From an uncultured Elusimicrobiales bacterium (GTDB lineage: Bacteria; Elusimicrobiota; Elusimicrobia; Elusimicrobiales; Elusimicrobiaceae), in assembly GCA_944326765.1 (NCBI GenBank), contig CALVFE010000004.1, positions 1 through 58,767 on the forward strand: 58,767 nucleotides of DNA. Reading direction: 5' to 3'. The translations under genes were made by a program, and so were the position numbers. The notes beneath the pieces were generated by a model. That model did no database searches, had not been told where the DNA came from, and saw nothing but the letters and a program-made list of their open reading frames with translations. Of the stretch, positions 8,339-14,803 are shown piece after piece (within the stretch, counting starts at the first letter, position 1; every line of letters starts with the position of its first letter).

Positions 8339-9184
8339 TTATCCTTTCAGAATTTCCAGATATTCTCTTAAATATTTTAATCGCCGTTCGTCCCGCAGTT
8401 TGTTAAGCACATAAATCATATTGGCAATAAACCGCCGAATAATTTGGCGGGAAGAAAGCGGCGTAAGAAATTCGTCATTCCATTCAATGTGGCGTGTTTG
8501 AATATAACGACGGCAGTCCGCTTCGGTCAAAATTTTGCCATTATCTAACGGATCAATGAATAAAATTTCCGGATAGGAAGATTTACGCATATTTACTAAT
8601 ACCCGGCCGGCTAAATCTACCAGCGCTATATCCATGCCGTAACGCTGCCCTAAACATACATACAGACACGCTACGCACAAACTGGATCCGGATCGTTTGC
8701 GAAGAAAACGGGTAAATGAAATATCTCTCACGTCAAGATTGGTTTGTAAGGCGGTGATTCCTTTGATGGAAAAGAAATAATGCCCCATGGCTGCGGCAAT
8801 TTCCGCATAGTTTTTAGCGTTTAATAAAATGGGGCGTAAATCGGTAGCCATTTTGTCTAAGGGCGCGGCGATATCCCCCCGGGCGGTTGTGGGGGAGGTG
8901 AATTTGGACACCAGGGACAGCCCTTCTTCCAAATCGGGATTGATTTTCGCCGAAAAACGGGCCAACGCGTGGGAAAGATCTTCCCAGCAGATTTCTTCTA
9001 ACGTGTTTAGGACGGCGCGTGGGGCGGAAGTTTGGAATTCTTCCTCCATAATGCGCTGCACTTGGTTGGGATTGTTTTTGATTGCGTCAGCCAACGCGCT
9101 TTTTAATACCGAGCCGTAGTTTTCCGATTCGGTTTCTAAAAGTTTAATCAGCGCTCTAAGTTCTTCCTGCCCTAATGTTTGCAT
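8339..9184 (-). CDS. SirB1-like transglutaminase-fold protein
   Basis: A 281-residue cytosolic protein. The central and C-terminal region (about 100-270) resembles the SirB1/transglutaminase-like core 2 family. It has a stretch RKRSGSSLCVACLYVCLGQRYGMD containing the Cys at the position of the transglutaminase fold nucleophile, then LVDLAGRVLVNM where most members have a catalytic-position His in PGHF. It continues with FIDPLDNGKILTEADC, and ends with an Arg/Leu-rich RDERRLKYLREYL segment. Because the His appears replaced, enzymatic activity is doubtful. Function of the family is unknown. It heads the operon with nfeD and qmcA. No Shine-Dalgarno sequence lies upstream; a TGC-TATCTT box sits six bases before the ATG. 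Confidence 0.65.
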   Translation of the reverse strand: MQTLGQEELRALIKLLETESENYGSVLKSALADAIKNNPNQVQRIMEEEFQTSAPRAVLNTLEEICWEDLSHALARFSAKINPDLEEGLSLVSKFTSPTTARGDIAAPLDKMATDLRPILLNAKNYAEIAAAMGHYFFSIKGITALQTNLDVRDISFTRFLRKRSGSSLCVACLYVCLGQRYGMDIALVDLAGRVLVNMRKSSYPEILFIDPLDNGKILTEADCRRYIQTRHIEWNDEFLTPLSSRQIIRRFIANMIYVLNKLRDERRLKYLREYLEILKG

Positions 9185-9219
9185 ATTTAAAAGATAGCAA
9201 ATTAGCTTATTTTTGGCTA
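9185..9219 (-). promoter_or_regulatory. Leaderless promoter of the sirB1-nfeD-qmcA operon
   Basis: On the minus strand TAGCCA (9219-9214), a 17-nt spacer and an extended -10 TGC-TATCTT (hexamer 9196-9191) are followed by exactly six bases and the ATG at 9184. The predicted start is the A of the start codon. Confidence 0.55.
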
Positions 9220-9264
9220 CTGTTTTTTGAGGGCATTTTTAAGACGGGAAAAAAAATTCGGTAA

Positions 9265-9298
9265 CAAAAAAACGGGGTCTGTTTAGACCCCGTTTTTG
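9265..9298 (-). terminator. Terminator of the OmpA-lipoprotein gene
   Basis: ACGGGGTCT/AGACCCCGT is a 9-bp stem with a 4-nt loop and T runs on both strands, so it can act in both directions. Confidence 0.9.
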
Positions 9299-9316
9299 TT
9301 TCCATTGGAAAAAGTT

Positions 9317-9952
9317 TTATTGCAAATCTTTTTCGTTAGCGGTAATTTGCAGCACGACGCGGCGGTTTTGGGCGCGGCCTTCCGCCGTGGCGTTGCTGGC
9401 AATCGGGTTGGAGGAACCGTAGCCTACATAAGTGATGCTCATGGTTTTTAAACCGCTGCCCAACAAAAAGTCATAAACGGCTTTGGCGCGTTGGGTAGAG
9501 AGTTTATTGTTGATGGCATCGGAACCGGTAGAGTCCGTATATCCTTGTACGACGATGCGGTTTTTCGGATATTTTTTCAGGACTCTGTTTAAGTCCGTGA
9601 GGGTCTGCATAGAAGCAGGCGTCAGTTCCGAACTGCCCGTGGCAAACAAAATATCGTTTTTCAAGTAAACCTGAATGCCGCTGTCCGATTTTACCACTTC
9701 GGCAATGGCGGCCAATTCTTTGGCTTGCTTGTCATAATAGTTGCCCAGCAGGCTGCCTGCGGCTAAACCGGCCAACGCTCCGTAAATGGCGCCGGTTTCA
9801 CTTTTGCCGCCGGTGTTATTGGCAATGATAGCCCCCGCGGCTGCGCCTACTGCAGCTCCGCCGGCGGCGCCCCAAGCGGTTCTCTTACCGGGGGTGGTGC
9901 AGGCTGTACCTAGTAAGGAAACAGCCATACAAAGTAAAATAACTTTTTTCAT
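9317..9952 (-). CDS. OmpA-family lipoprotein with glycine zipper
   Basis: A 211-residue outer-membrane lipoprotein. The signal peptide ends in the lipobox LGTAC (Cys18). A glycine-zipper segment (about 27-70, repeated Gly-Ala-Ala and Gly-x-x-x-Gly) may insert in or pack against the membrane. An OmpA-C peptidoglycan-binding domain fills residues about 90-205, with the key GYTDSTGSDAINNKLSTQRA motif and the final NRRVVLQI. The Asp and Arg that bind DAP in peptidoglycan are present in these motifs, which fits a DAP-type wall. A ribosome site (AAGGAG) precedes the ATG. It probably tethers the outer membrane to the wall. A second OmpA-type lipoprotein is at 23.8 kb. Confidence 0.9.
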   Translation of the reverse strand: MKKVILLCMAVSLLGTACTTPGKRTAWGAAGGAAVGAAAGAIIANNTGGKSETGAIYGALAGLAAGSLLGNYYDKQAKELAAIAEVVKSDSGIQVYLKNDILFATGSSELTPASMQTLTDLNRVLKKYPKNRIVVQGYTDSTGSDAINNKLSTQRAKAVYDFLLGSGLKTMSITYVGYGSSNPIASNATAEGRAQNRRVVLQITANEKDLQ

Positions 9953-10098
9953 TTTGTTTTTTCTCCTTGTAAAATTAGATACCTACATTTTACTTTTTTT
10001 TCCCGAAAGGGGAAGATCTATTTTGCGTTCGCAGTGCGGGGGTAGGCGGGCAATCTGCTGCCGTCATACGACATTTTATTGCCAAAAATCCAGTCGTG

Positions 10099-10596
10099 TT
10101 AGAGAATAAAGCAGTCGGGCTTTCCTTTTTTCTTCATCAGTTCGCGGTAAAGGCGATACACTGGTTTTCCGAGTTTGGGGTGTATATAATCGGACAAAAT
10201 ATAAGAGAGCGGTTTTAATACAAATTCCCGTTCTTGCAGCCGCGGGTGCGGTATGAAAAGAGGATACTTCTCATCGTCTTGAAAAAGGACTTGGTCGTCA
10301 TAAAACAAGATGTCCAGATCAATCACGCGCGGGCCATTTTTAAAGGTGGGGGTGCGCCCCAGTCGGGATTCCAATGCCTTTAGTTTTTTAAGCAAGGCCA
10401 TCGGTTCATACGGGGTGCTTAAAATTAACACGGTGTTGATAAAATCCGCCTGTTCGGTAAAACCTTCCGGCTTGGATACAATATAGGGCGCAATTTCTTT
10501 TACCGTGCCTAAAGCGGACAGCGCTTCCACGGCGCGGTCTATATTTTCCTTGGCGGGGGGGATATTGCTTCCTAAGGCGAGGACGGCTTGCGGCAT
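10099..10596 (-). CDS. folK: 2-amino-4-hydroxy-6-hydroxymethyldihydropteridine pyrophosphokinase
   Basis: A 165-residue HPPK that transfers pyrophosphate from ATP to 6-hydroxymethyl-dihydropterin in folate synthesis. Family signatures are visible: LALGSNIPPAKENI at the N-terminus, FINTVLIL near residue 53, GPRVIDLDILFYDD near 87-100 (the two Mg-binding Asp residues lie in DLD), and IPHPRLQEREFVLKPL near 114. Its ATG overlaps the stop of the upstream PTPS paralog by 1 nt (TAATG), with GAGGGG as ribosome site. Last gene of the pterin operon. Confidence 0.95.
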   Translation of the reverse strand: MPQAVLALGSNIPPAKENIDRAVEALSALGTVKEIAPYIVSKPEGFTEQADFINTVLILSTPYEPMALLKKLKALESRLGRTPTFKNGPRVIDLDILFYDDQVLFQDDEKYPLFIPHPRLQEREFVLKPLSYILSDYIHPKLGKPVYRLYRELMKKKGKPDCFIL

Positions 10597-10946
10597 TATT
10601 CTTCCCCTCGGTATTCAATCCATCGGTCGGCTTCCTCGCCTACTTTTACGCTGTATAGATGCGGAAGACGCTCTTTTAACCGGTTGTACATCCACACGCA
10701 CAACGCTTCGGTGGTGGGCTGGGGTAAAAAAGACCCCAAGTCGCTGCCTTCCAAACGGGATTCCAATTCTTTTTTAAATGTGTCTGCCAGTTGGCGGAAA
10801 TCAATCAGATATCCTTCGGCATTAGTCGGACCATAGAAAGTAATTTCATAATGAAAAGTATGCTCGTGTACTTCTTCGGATAAAGTGCCGTTGTGTCCGT
10901 GCCGTGCCGTAAAACGGCCGCATTGGGTTAAATAAACTTTGCTCAT
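10596..10946 (-). CDS. PTPS paralog, probable PTPS-III replacing FolB
   Basis: A 116-residue member of the 6-pyruvoyl-tetrahydropterin synthase fold. Zinc ligands His16, His27 and His29 are visible (FTARH, then VHEHTFHYE), and the C-terminal half has the IDFRQL and PTTEALCVWMYNRL blocks. Aligned by eye to the canonical QueD at 12.9-13.2 kb, the catalytic Cys position is Ser23, followed by Glu24-Glu25. PTPS paralogs where Glu replaces or accompanies the Cys (PTPS-III) are known to convert dihydroneopterin triphosphate directly to 6-hydroxymethyl-dihydropterin and so bypass FolB. Its place between folP and folK, and the lack of a folB in the operon, fit this role. Overlaps folP by 4 nt. The bypass function is an inference. 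Confidence 0.75.
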   Translation of the reverse strand: MSKVYLTQCGRFTARHGHNGTLSEEVHEHTFHYEITFYGPTNAEGYLIDFRQLADTFKKELESRLEGSDLGSFLPQPTTEALCVWMYNRLKERLPHLYSVKVGEEADRWIEYRGEE

Positions 10947-11764
10947 CGGGAAGACTCCAATTCTTGATAAAAATCCATTATTTTTCGGGTTTCTTTTACG
11001 TCGTGAACGCGCAACAGGTCCGCCCCGCCTTGCAGCGCTACCAGATTGGCGGCTAAGGTTTGGGCCTTGCGCTTGGGGGGAAGCTCGCGCTTTTGTGCCA
11101 AAAACGTTTTGCGCGATAATCCCACCAGCATACGTACGCCTAAATCTTTAAAAAAAGACAGATGTTTTAACAGTTCGTAGTTTTGTTCGCGTGTTTTGGC
11201 AAAGCCAAATCCTACGTCTATAATGACGTTTTCTTTGGGCAGGCCGCAGGCAACCGCTTCTTGTATTTTGTTTGCCAAAAAGGATTTCACTTTTTCCAGT
11301 AAATTTTGGTAATCGGTCAGCGTTTGCATCGTTTGCGGCGTTCCGCGGGTGTGCATCACCACGATTTGCGCGTTAAAATCACGCACCAATTTAAACATTT
11401 CTTTATCGGGCGTACCGCTGACGTCGTTAATAATGGCGACGCCGGCTTTTAGGCCTTCCAACGCGACCGGGATTTTGACGGTGTCCAGCGATACGGGAAT
11501 TTGCGGCCATTGTTTTCGCGCCGCTTGGATAAGCGGCAAAACGCGTCGGATTTCCTCTTGGGCGCTGACGGGAGTGGCATTCGGGCGGGTAGATTCACCG
11601 CCAATGTCAAAGATATCCGCGCCGGACTGGGCGTAATCCCTGCATTTGGCGAGCAGCGAGGCCAGATTGTTTTGCGGATCTCCATCGTAGAACGAATCGG
11701 GCGTTGCGTTGATAATTCCCATCAAAAGCGGTTTTGACATAGCGGTTTCCCTGCTAAGGCGCAT
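10943..11764 (-). CDS. folP: Dihydropteroate synthase
   Basis: A 273-residue TIM-barrel enzyme that joins hydroxymethyl-dihydropterin pyrophosphate to p-aminobenzoate. Signatures: MGIINATPDSFYDG near residue 15, ADIFDIGGESTRPNA near 49-63, NDVSG near 112, VGFGFAKT near 184-191, LVGLSRKTF near 214-222, and the final DLLRVHDV. The first ATG (11764) overlaps the folE stop by 1 nt (TAATG). A second in-frame ATG at 11740 has an AGGGA ribosome site and gives the more usual short N-terminus, so the true start may be either. Overlaps the next gene by 4 nt. Confidence 0.95.
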   Translation of the reverse strand: MRLSRETAMSKPLLMGIINATPDSFYDGDPQNNLASLLAKCRDYAQSGADIFDIGGESTRPNATPVSAQEEIRRVLPLIQAARKQWPQIPVSLDTVKIPVALEGLKAGVAIINDVSGTPDKEMFKLVRDFNAQIVVMHTRGTPQTMQTLTDYQNLLEKVKSFLANKIQEAVACGLPKENVIIDVGFGFAKTREQNYELLKHLSFFKDLGVRMLVGLSRKTFLAQKRELPPKRKAQTLAANLVALQGGADLLRVHDVKETRKIMDFYQELESSR

Positions 11765-12384
11765 TATTTAATCATTTCTAAAAATTCGTTGCGCACTTCC
11801 ATTTTTTTGAAAGCGCCGCGGATGGCGCTCGTTACCATAACCGCGTTGTGTTTTTCAATGCCGCGCGAGCTGATGCACATATGCTTGGCTTTGCACACCA
11901 CCATTACGCCGTGCGGCTGGAGCGTTTCCATTAAACTGTCGGCAATTTGGGCCACCAGTTTTTCCTGGATCTGCAGCCGGCGTGCAAACACTTCCACCAA
12001 CCGCGCCAGTTTGGAAATGCCCAACACGCGGCCTTTGGGCAGATACCCGATGCTGATTGTACCAAAGAACGGCTGCAAATGATGTTCGCAGGTGGAATAA
12101 AATTCAATGTCTTTGAGTACCACCATTTCTTCGCAAGATCCTTCCGTGAAGGTTTTTAATACGTCTTGCGGTTTCATCTGGTAGCCGCCAAAAAGTTTTT
12201 TCCAGCTTCTTACGATGCGGTGGGGGGTTTCCAGCAATCCTTCGCGTGCGGGATCATCGCCGATATAGGCTAAGATTTCGCGCAGGTTATTTAAAATTTT
12301 TTCTTCGCTTAGCGAATGTTTGCCAGTTTGTGCGTTTGCAGGCTGAGCCGCGCGGACGGGTAATTTTTTAGCAGTTTTACGCAT
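11764..12384 (-). CDS. folE: GTP cyclohydrolase I
   Basis: A 206-residue FolE. It forms dihydroneopterin triphosphate, the common precursor of folate and queuosine, whose later enzymes flank it on both sides. Zinc-site and active-site residues are visible: STCEHHLQPFFG near residue 98-109 and the second zinc Cys in VCKAKHMCISSRG near 168. The first 25 residues, rich in Lys, Ala and Gln, are encoded in DNA that also encodes the end of queE (76-nt overlap in another frame). AGGAG 11 nt upstream supports this start, and no later Met precedes the conserved domain. Confidence 0.95.
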   Translation of the reverse strand: MRKTAKKLPVRAAQPANAQTGKHSLSEEKILNNLREILAYIGDDPAREGLLETPHRIVRSWKKLFGGYQMKPQDVLKTFTEGSCEEMVVLKDIEFYSTCEHHLQPFFGTISIGYLPKGRVLGISKLARLVEVFARRLQIQEKLVAQIADSLMETLQPHGVMVVCKAKHMCISSRGIEKHNAVMVTSAIRGAFKKMEVRNEFLEMIK

Positions 12385-12902
12385 AGGTCAATGTTCTCCT
12401 GTTTGTTGCTTTCGGGCTGCAGATAAATTTGGGTTTTTGCGTTTTCATACGCATAGTACTTTTCCAGATCTTTTAAATCGGTGTCTTGTCCTACGACAAT
12501 TTTGATCACGTCCGCCTTTTTTAACATTTCCGGGCTGACGTATTTTTTAGGCGATACGCATACAAAATCGGCGCGGCTGACGTCCGTGTCAATAGAACCG
12601 TTGGTTTCCAGATGCACCTGGTAGCCGGCGTCTTTTAATAGGGCGATTAAAGCTGGCAGATCTTGTTCGCTGGGTTCGCCGCCGGTAATAATAACGGTTT
12701 TGGCAGGCCAGACGGATAACTCTTGGAGTAGGGTTGGCCCGTTTGTTTGTTTGCCTTCGCGGGCGGCGTATTTCGTATCGCAAAACGGGCAATTCATCGA
12801 GCAGCCTGCCAACCGCACAAACACAGCGGGCATGCCCGTGTGCTTGCCTTCGCCTTGGATAGAATAAAAAATTTCGTTAACCTTCCACGACGGCTGCAGC
12901 AT
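12309..12902 (-). CDS. queE: 7-carboxy-7-deazaguanine synthase, radical SAM
   Basis: A 197-residue radical-SAM enzyme converting 6-carboxy-tetrahydropterin to 7-carboxy-7-deazaguanine in queuosine synthesis. The N-terminal YSIQGEGKHTGMPAVFVRLAGC leads into the cluster motif CSMNCPFC (Cys34-x3-Cys-x2-Cys). ITGGEPSEQ near residue 73 and the final LSLQTHKL are conserved. Starts inside queD (26-nt overlap) with GGGAGAG as ribosome site and ends inside folE (76-nt overlap). Confidence 0.95.
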   Translation of the reverse strand: MLQPSWKVNEIFYSIQGEGKHTGMPAVFVRLAGCSMNCPFCDTKYAAREGKQTNGPTLLQELSVWPAKTVIITGGEPSEQDLPALIALLKDAGYQVHLETNGSIDTDVSRADFVCVSPKKYVSPEMLKKADVIKIVVGQDTDLKDLEKYYAYENAKTQIYLQPESNKQENIDLCVKLLKNYPSARLSLQTHKLANIR

Positions 12903-13221
12903 TGTCGCTCTCCCAGATTTCCAGCGTTTTCAGTTTTAAATTTTGTTTTTTTAGTTCCGCGCCGATTTTTTGAAACAAGTATTGGGCTAAATTTTCGGCC
13001 GTCGGGTTTTCTACCCAGTCGTTCAAAAATTGATGATCGGGCAGATTATCGTCCAGCAGCTTTTTGATGACTTTAAAATCGCATACCATTCCGTCGGGGC
13101 GTACGGTGCCTTCTATTATAAAGACCGCTTTCCAGGTGTGTCCGTGCAGATCGTGGCAGGGACCGTTGTAATGCGGCAGGCGGTGGGCGGCACTAAAAGA
13201 ACGAATGAGTTTAATAAGCAT
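12877..13221 (-). CDS. queD: 6-carboxy-5,6,7,8-tetrahydropterin synthase
   Basis: A 114-residue canonical QueD. It converts dihydroneopterin triphosphate to 6-carboxy-tetrahydropterin. The active-site Cys22 and zinc-binding histidines are all present in FSAAHRLP (His13) and GPCHDLHGHTW (His26, His28). The catalytic Asp-His pair is also plausible in LPDHQFLND. It follows DUF1189 with no gap (stop and ATG are adjacent) and GGAGG as ribosome site. Contrast with the Cys-less paralog at 10.6-10.9 kb: the two paralogs probably split the FolE product between queuosine and folate. Confidence 0.94.
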   Translation of the reverse strand: MLIKLIRSFSAAHRLPHYNGPCHDLHGHTWKAVFIIEGTVRPDGMVCDFKVIKKLLDDNLPDHQFLNDWVENPTAENLAQYLFQKIGAELKKQNLKLKTLEIWESDNAAAVVEG

Positions 13222-13962
13222 TTATTTTTCCTCCGGCAGGGTGTTAAAAATTTGCTGTATGTAGATAATGCATAAAATAACCTGGGCAAACGTAAAGAGG
13301 GGAATAGTTACCCATAAACGTATATACCACAGCGCACATAACGGCCCCAACATAAAAAACGCCCATTTCAATATAATGCTTCGCGGCAGATGGGAACGAT
13401 AAAACAATTTAAAAAACAGACCGGTTGCCCCGGCAATACAAAATCCGAACAGCATCATGATGGGAATAGCGAACAACGAAGTTAAAAACGCAACTGCTCC
13501 CATTGCGCCGGAAAGAATGTCTTTTTCTTTTTCCAGATTTTCTTGTGAGGAAACAAACGTCAACGTGGAAGGAAGTTCCGTTTGCTGTACGGCGCCGGAA
13601 GAAGGCATATAGGCCTTGTTGCCGGATACCAATAAAAGGGTGTTGGATTCAATCATTTCTTCGTTTGTAGGAGGCGTTTTTAAAGATGCGTCAAATACAA
13701 TTTTAAAATCGCTTTGCGGTACCGAAACGGATACAGGTGCTTGAGGAGAGGTTAAAACGCCTTTTTCGAAGGAAACTTCTGGGAAATTTTTTAGAAAAAC
13801 AGGCAGGTTTTCGTTAATATAAGCGTTGGAAAAAAAATAAAAAACAATTAAGGACAGCATAAACAAATAAATACCGAAAGCCGCCATCTGCCTGGCGGAA
13901 GCAAAAGCCAGCCGATGATAAAAACGGAAAGAAAAAATAGTTTTTAGATGAAGCAAAAACAT
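13222..13962 (-). CDS. DUF1189 family membrane protein
   Basis: A 246-residue integral membrane protein. There is one N-terminal transmembrane segment (about residues 28-48), an extracytoplasmic domain of about 100 residues (VSVSVPQSDFKIVFD, then Thr/Asn-rich), and three or four hydrophobic helices in the last 90 residues. The MFLLHLKTIFSFRFYHRLA start and layout fit DUF1189; function is unknown. The start at 13962 was chosen over an ATG 33 nt upstream because an extended -10 box (TGC-TATAAT) lies exactly six bases before it. The gene is the first of the pterin operon and abuts queD, so its promoter probably drives all seven genes. Confidence 0.72.
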   Translation of the reverse strand: MFLLHLKTIFSFRFYHRLAFASARQMAAFGIYLFMLSLIVFYFFSNAYINENLPVFLKNFPEVSFEKGVLTSPQAPVSVSVPQSDFKIVFDASLKTPPTNEEMIESNTLLLVSGNKAYMPSSGAVQQTELPSTLTFVSSQENLEKEKDILSGAMGAVAFLTSLFAIPIMMLFGFCIAGATGLFFKLFYRSHLPRSIILKWAFFMLGPLCALWYIRLWVTIPLFTFAQVILCIIYIQQIFNTLPEEK

Positions 13963-13977
13963 ACTTCTATTATAGCA
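13963..13977 (-). promoter_or_regulatory. Extended -10 leaderless promoter of the pterin operon
   Basis: On the minus strand TGC-TATAAT (hexamer 13974-13969) is followed by six bases and the ATG at 13962. No Shine-Dalgarno and no convincing -35 box is present; the TGn extension may compensate. Confidence 0.6.
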
Positions 13978-14004
13978 ATTTGATTCGTTTTCCACCGGTA
14001 CGTG

Positions 14005-14613
14005 TTAGGAACGGGACTCGGCGGCTGTTGGGGCGGATTTCGGGGCGTTTTTATTTTCACAGGAAATTTGGGCACCTAAAAAGAAAATTTGATTTTTCTT
14101 AAAAACACACGAAAGCTTTTGAGAGCGGGCAGATCCGTCGATCGCCGGAGTGAGCGGTTTTAAACAGGCGATGCGCGTGCAGGAATAGGTTTCGCCGCAC
14201 TGCGGAAAAGAGGAGGAGGGGAAATTAGAAATAAACCAAGAAAAGTCCAAATTGTAATTAAGCGATTTTAGAAAATTTTCGCACGTCATTTCTTCTTCAA
14301 AGGTGCAAAGGGGTTCTGCCGATGATTTTTCCACTGTAACGGTTTGATCCAGCAAGGTGTAGCGTTCGGCGTCTATCGGGTCGCCCTGTACCATATAGAC
14401 GTCAAAACAGGAATAGCCGGGGGCTTGTTTTTTAGTACAGACAAACCGCTGCAGAATATCGTGGCCGGGGCAGGTGTCTTCCACAAGGGCGGGATCCGTG
14501 GACAGGTACTGCGGAGTTTGGCGCACCGTCTGCGGTTTATAATCGTTTTCAGCCGCATATAGTGAAAAAGCGGAGAAAGTGATAACAGCCAAAGAGATAA
14601 AAAATTGTTTCAT
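14005..14613 (-). CDS. Secreted cysteine-rich protein of unknown function
   Basis: A 202-residue protein with a clear signal peptide (cleavage after about Ala20 in SLYAAEN) and ten or more cysteines in the mature part, several in pairs spaced for disulfides (CPGHDILQRFVC, CTFEEEMTC, CGETYSCTRIAC). This suggests a disulfide-stabilised periplasmic or surface protein. No known domain was recognised. GGAGA lies 8 nt before the ATG. It lies 41 nt upstream of the DUF1189 start on the same strand, so it might be co-transcribed, but DUF1189 has its own promoter. Confidence 0.6.
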   Translation of the reverse strand: MKQFFISLAVITFSAFSLYAAENDYKPQTVRQTPQYLSTDPALVEDTCPGHDILQRFVCTKKQAPGYSCFDVYMVQGDPIDAERYTLLDQTVTVEKSSAEPLCTFEEEMTCENFLKSLNYNLDFSWFISNFPSSSFPQCGETYSCTRIACLKPLTPAIDGSARSQKLSCVFKKNQIFFLGAQISCENKNAPKSAPTAAESRS

Positions 14614-14700
14614 AAAGTTTTCTCCGTTTTTTCATCGTAGCAAATTTTGGAGGCGGTTTTGTCTTTTTGATATGCTTAAAAAGGGTTAGACTGTTCTTCC

Positions 14701-14726
14701 GTACGCGCGCGAGCGTGCGCGTGTAC
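14701..14726. repeat. GC-rich alternating inverted repeat upstream of the PAS gene
   Basis: Arms GTACGCGCGC and GCGCGTGTAC (one G-T pair) flank a 6-nt centre. Purine/pyrimidine alternation is almost complete, which favours left-handed DNA under supercoiling. It ends about 10 nt upstream of the likely -35 box (14736) of the PAS gene, a typical activator position. Confidence 0.55.
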
Positions 14727-14735
14727 CCCTGTATA

Positions 14736-14764
14736 TTGCAACTCGGTGCGGAATTTATTAATAT
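14736..14764 (+). promoter_or_regulatory. Promoter of the multi-PAS gene
   Basis: TTGCAA (14736-14741), a 17-nt spacer and TAATAT (14759-14764), 40 nt before the ATG at 14804. Confidence 0.5.
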
Positions 14765-14803
14765 ATAACCGTGTTGTTCCAATTTCATGCAGACAGAGGG
14801 CTT

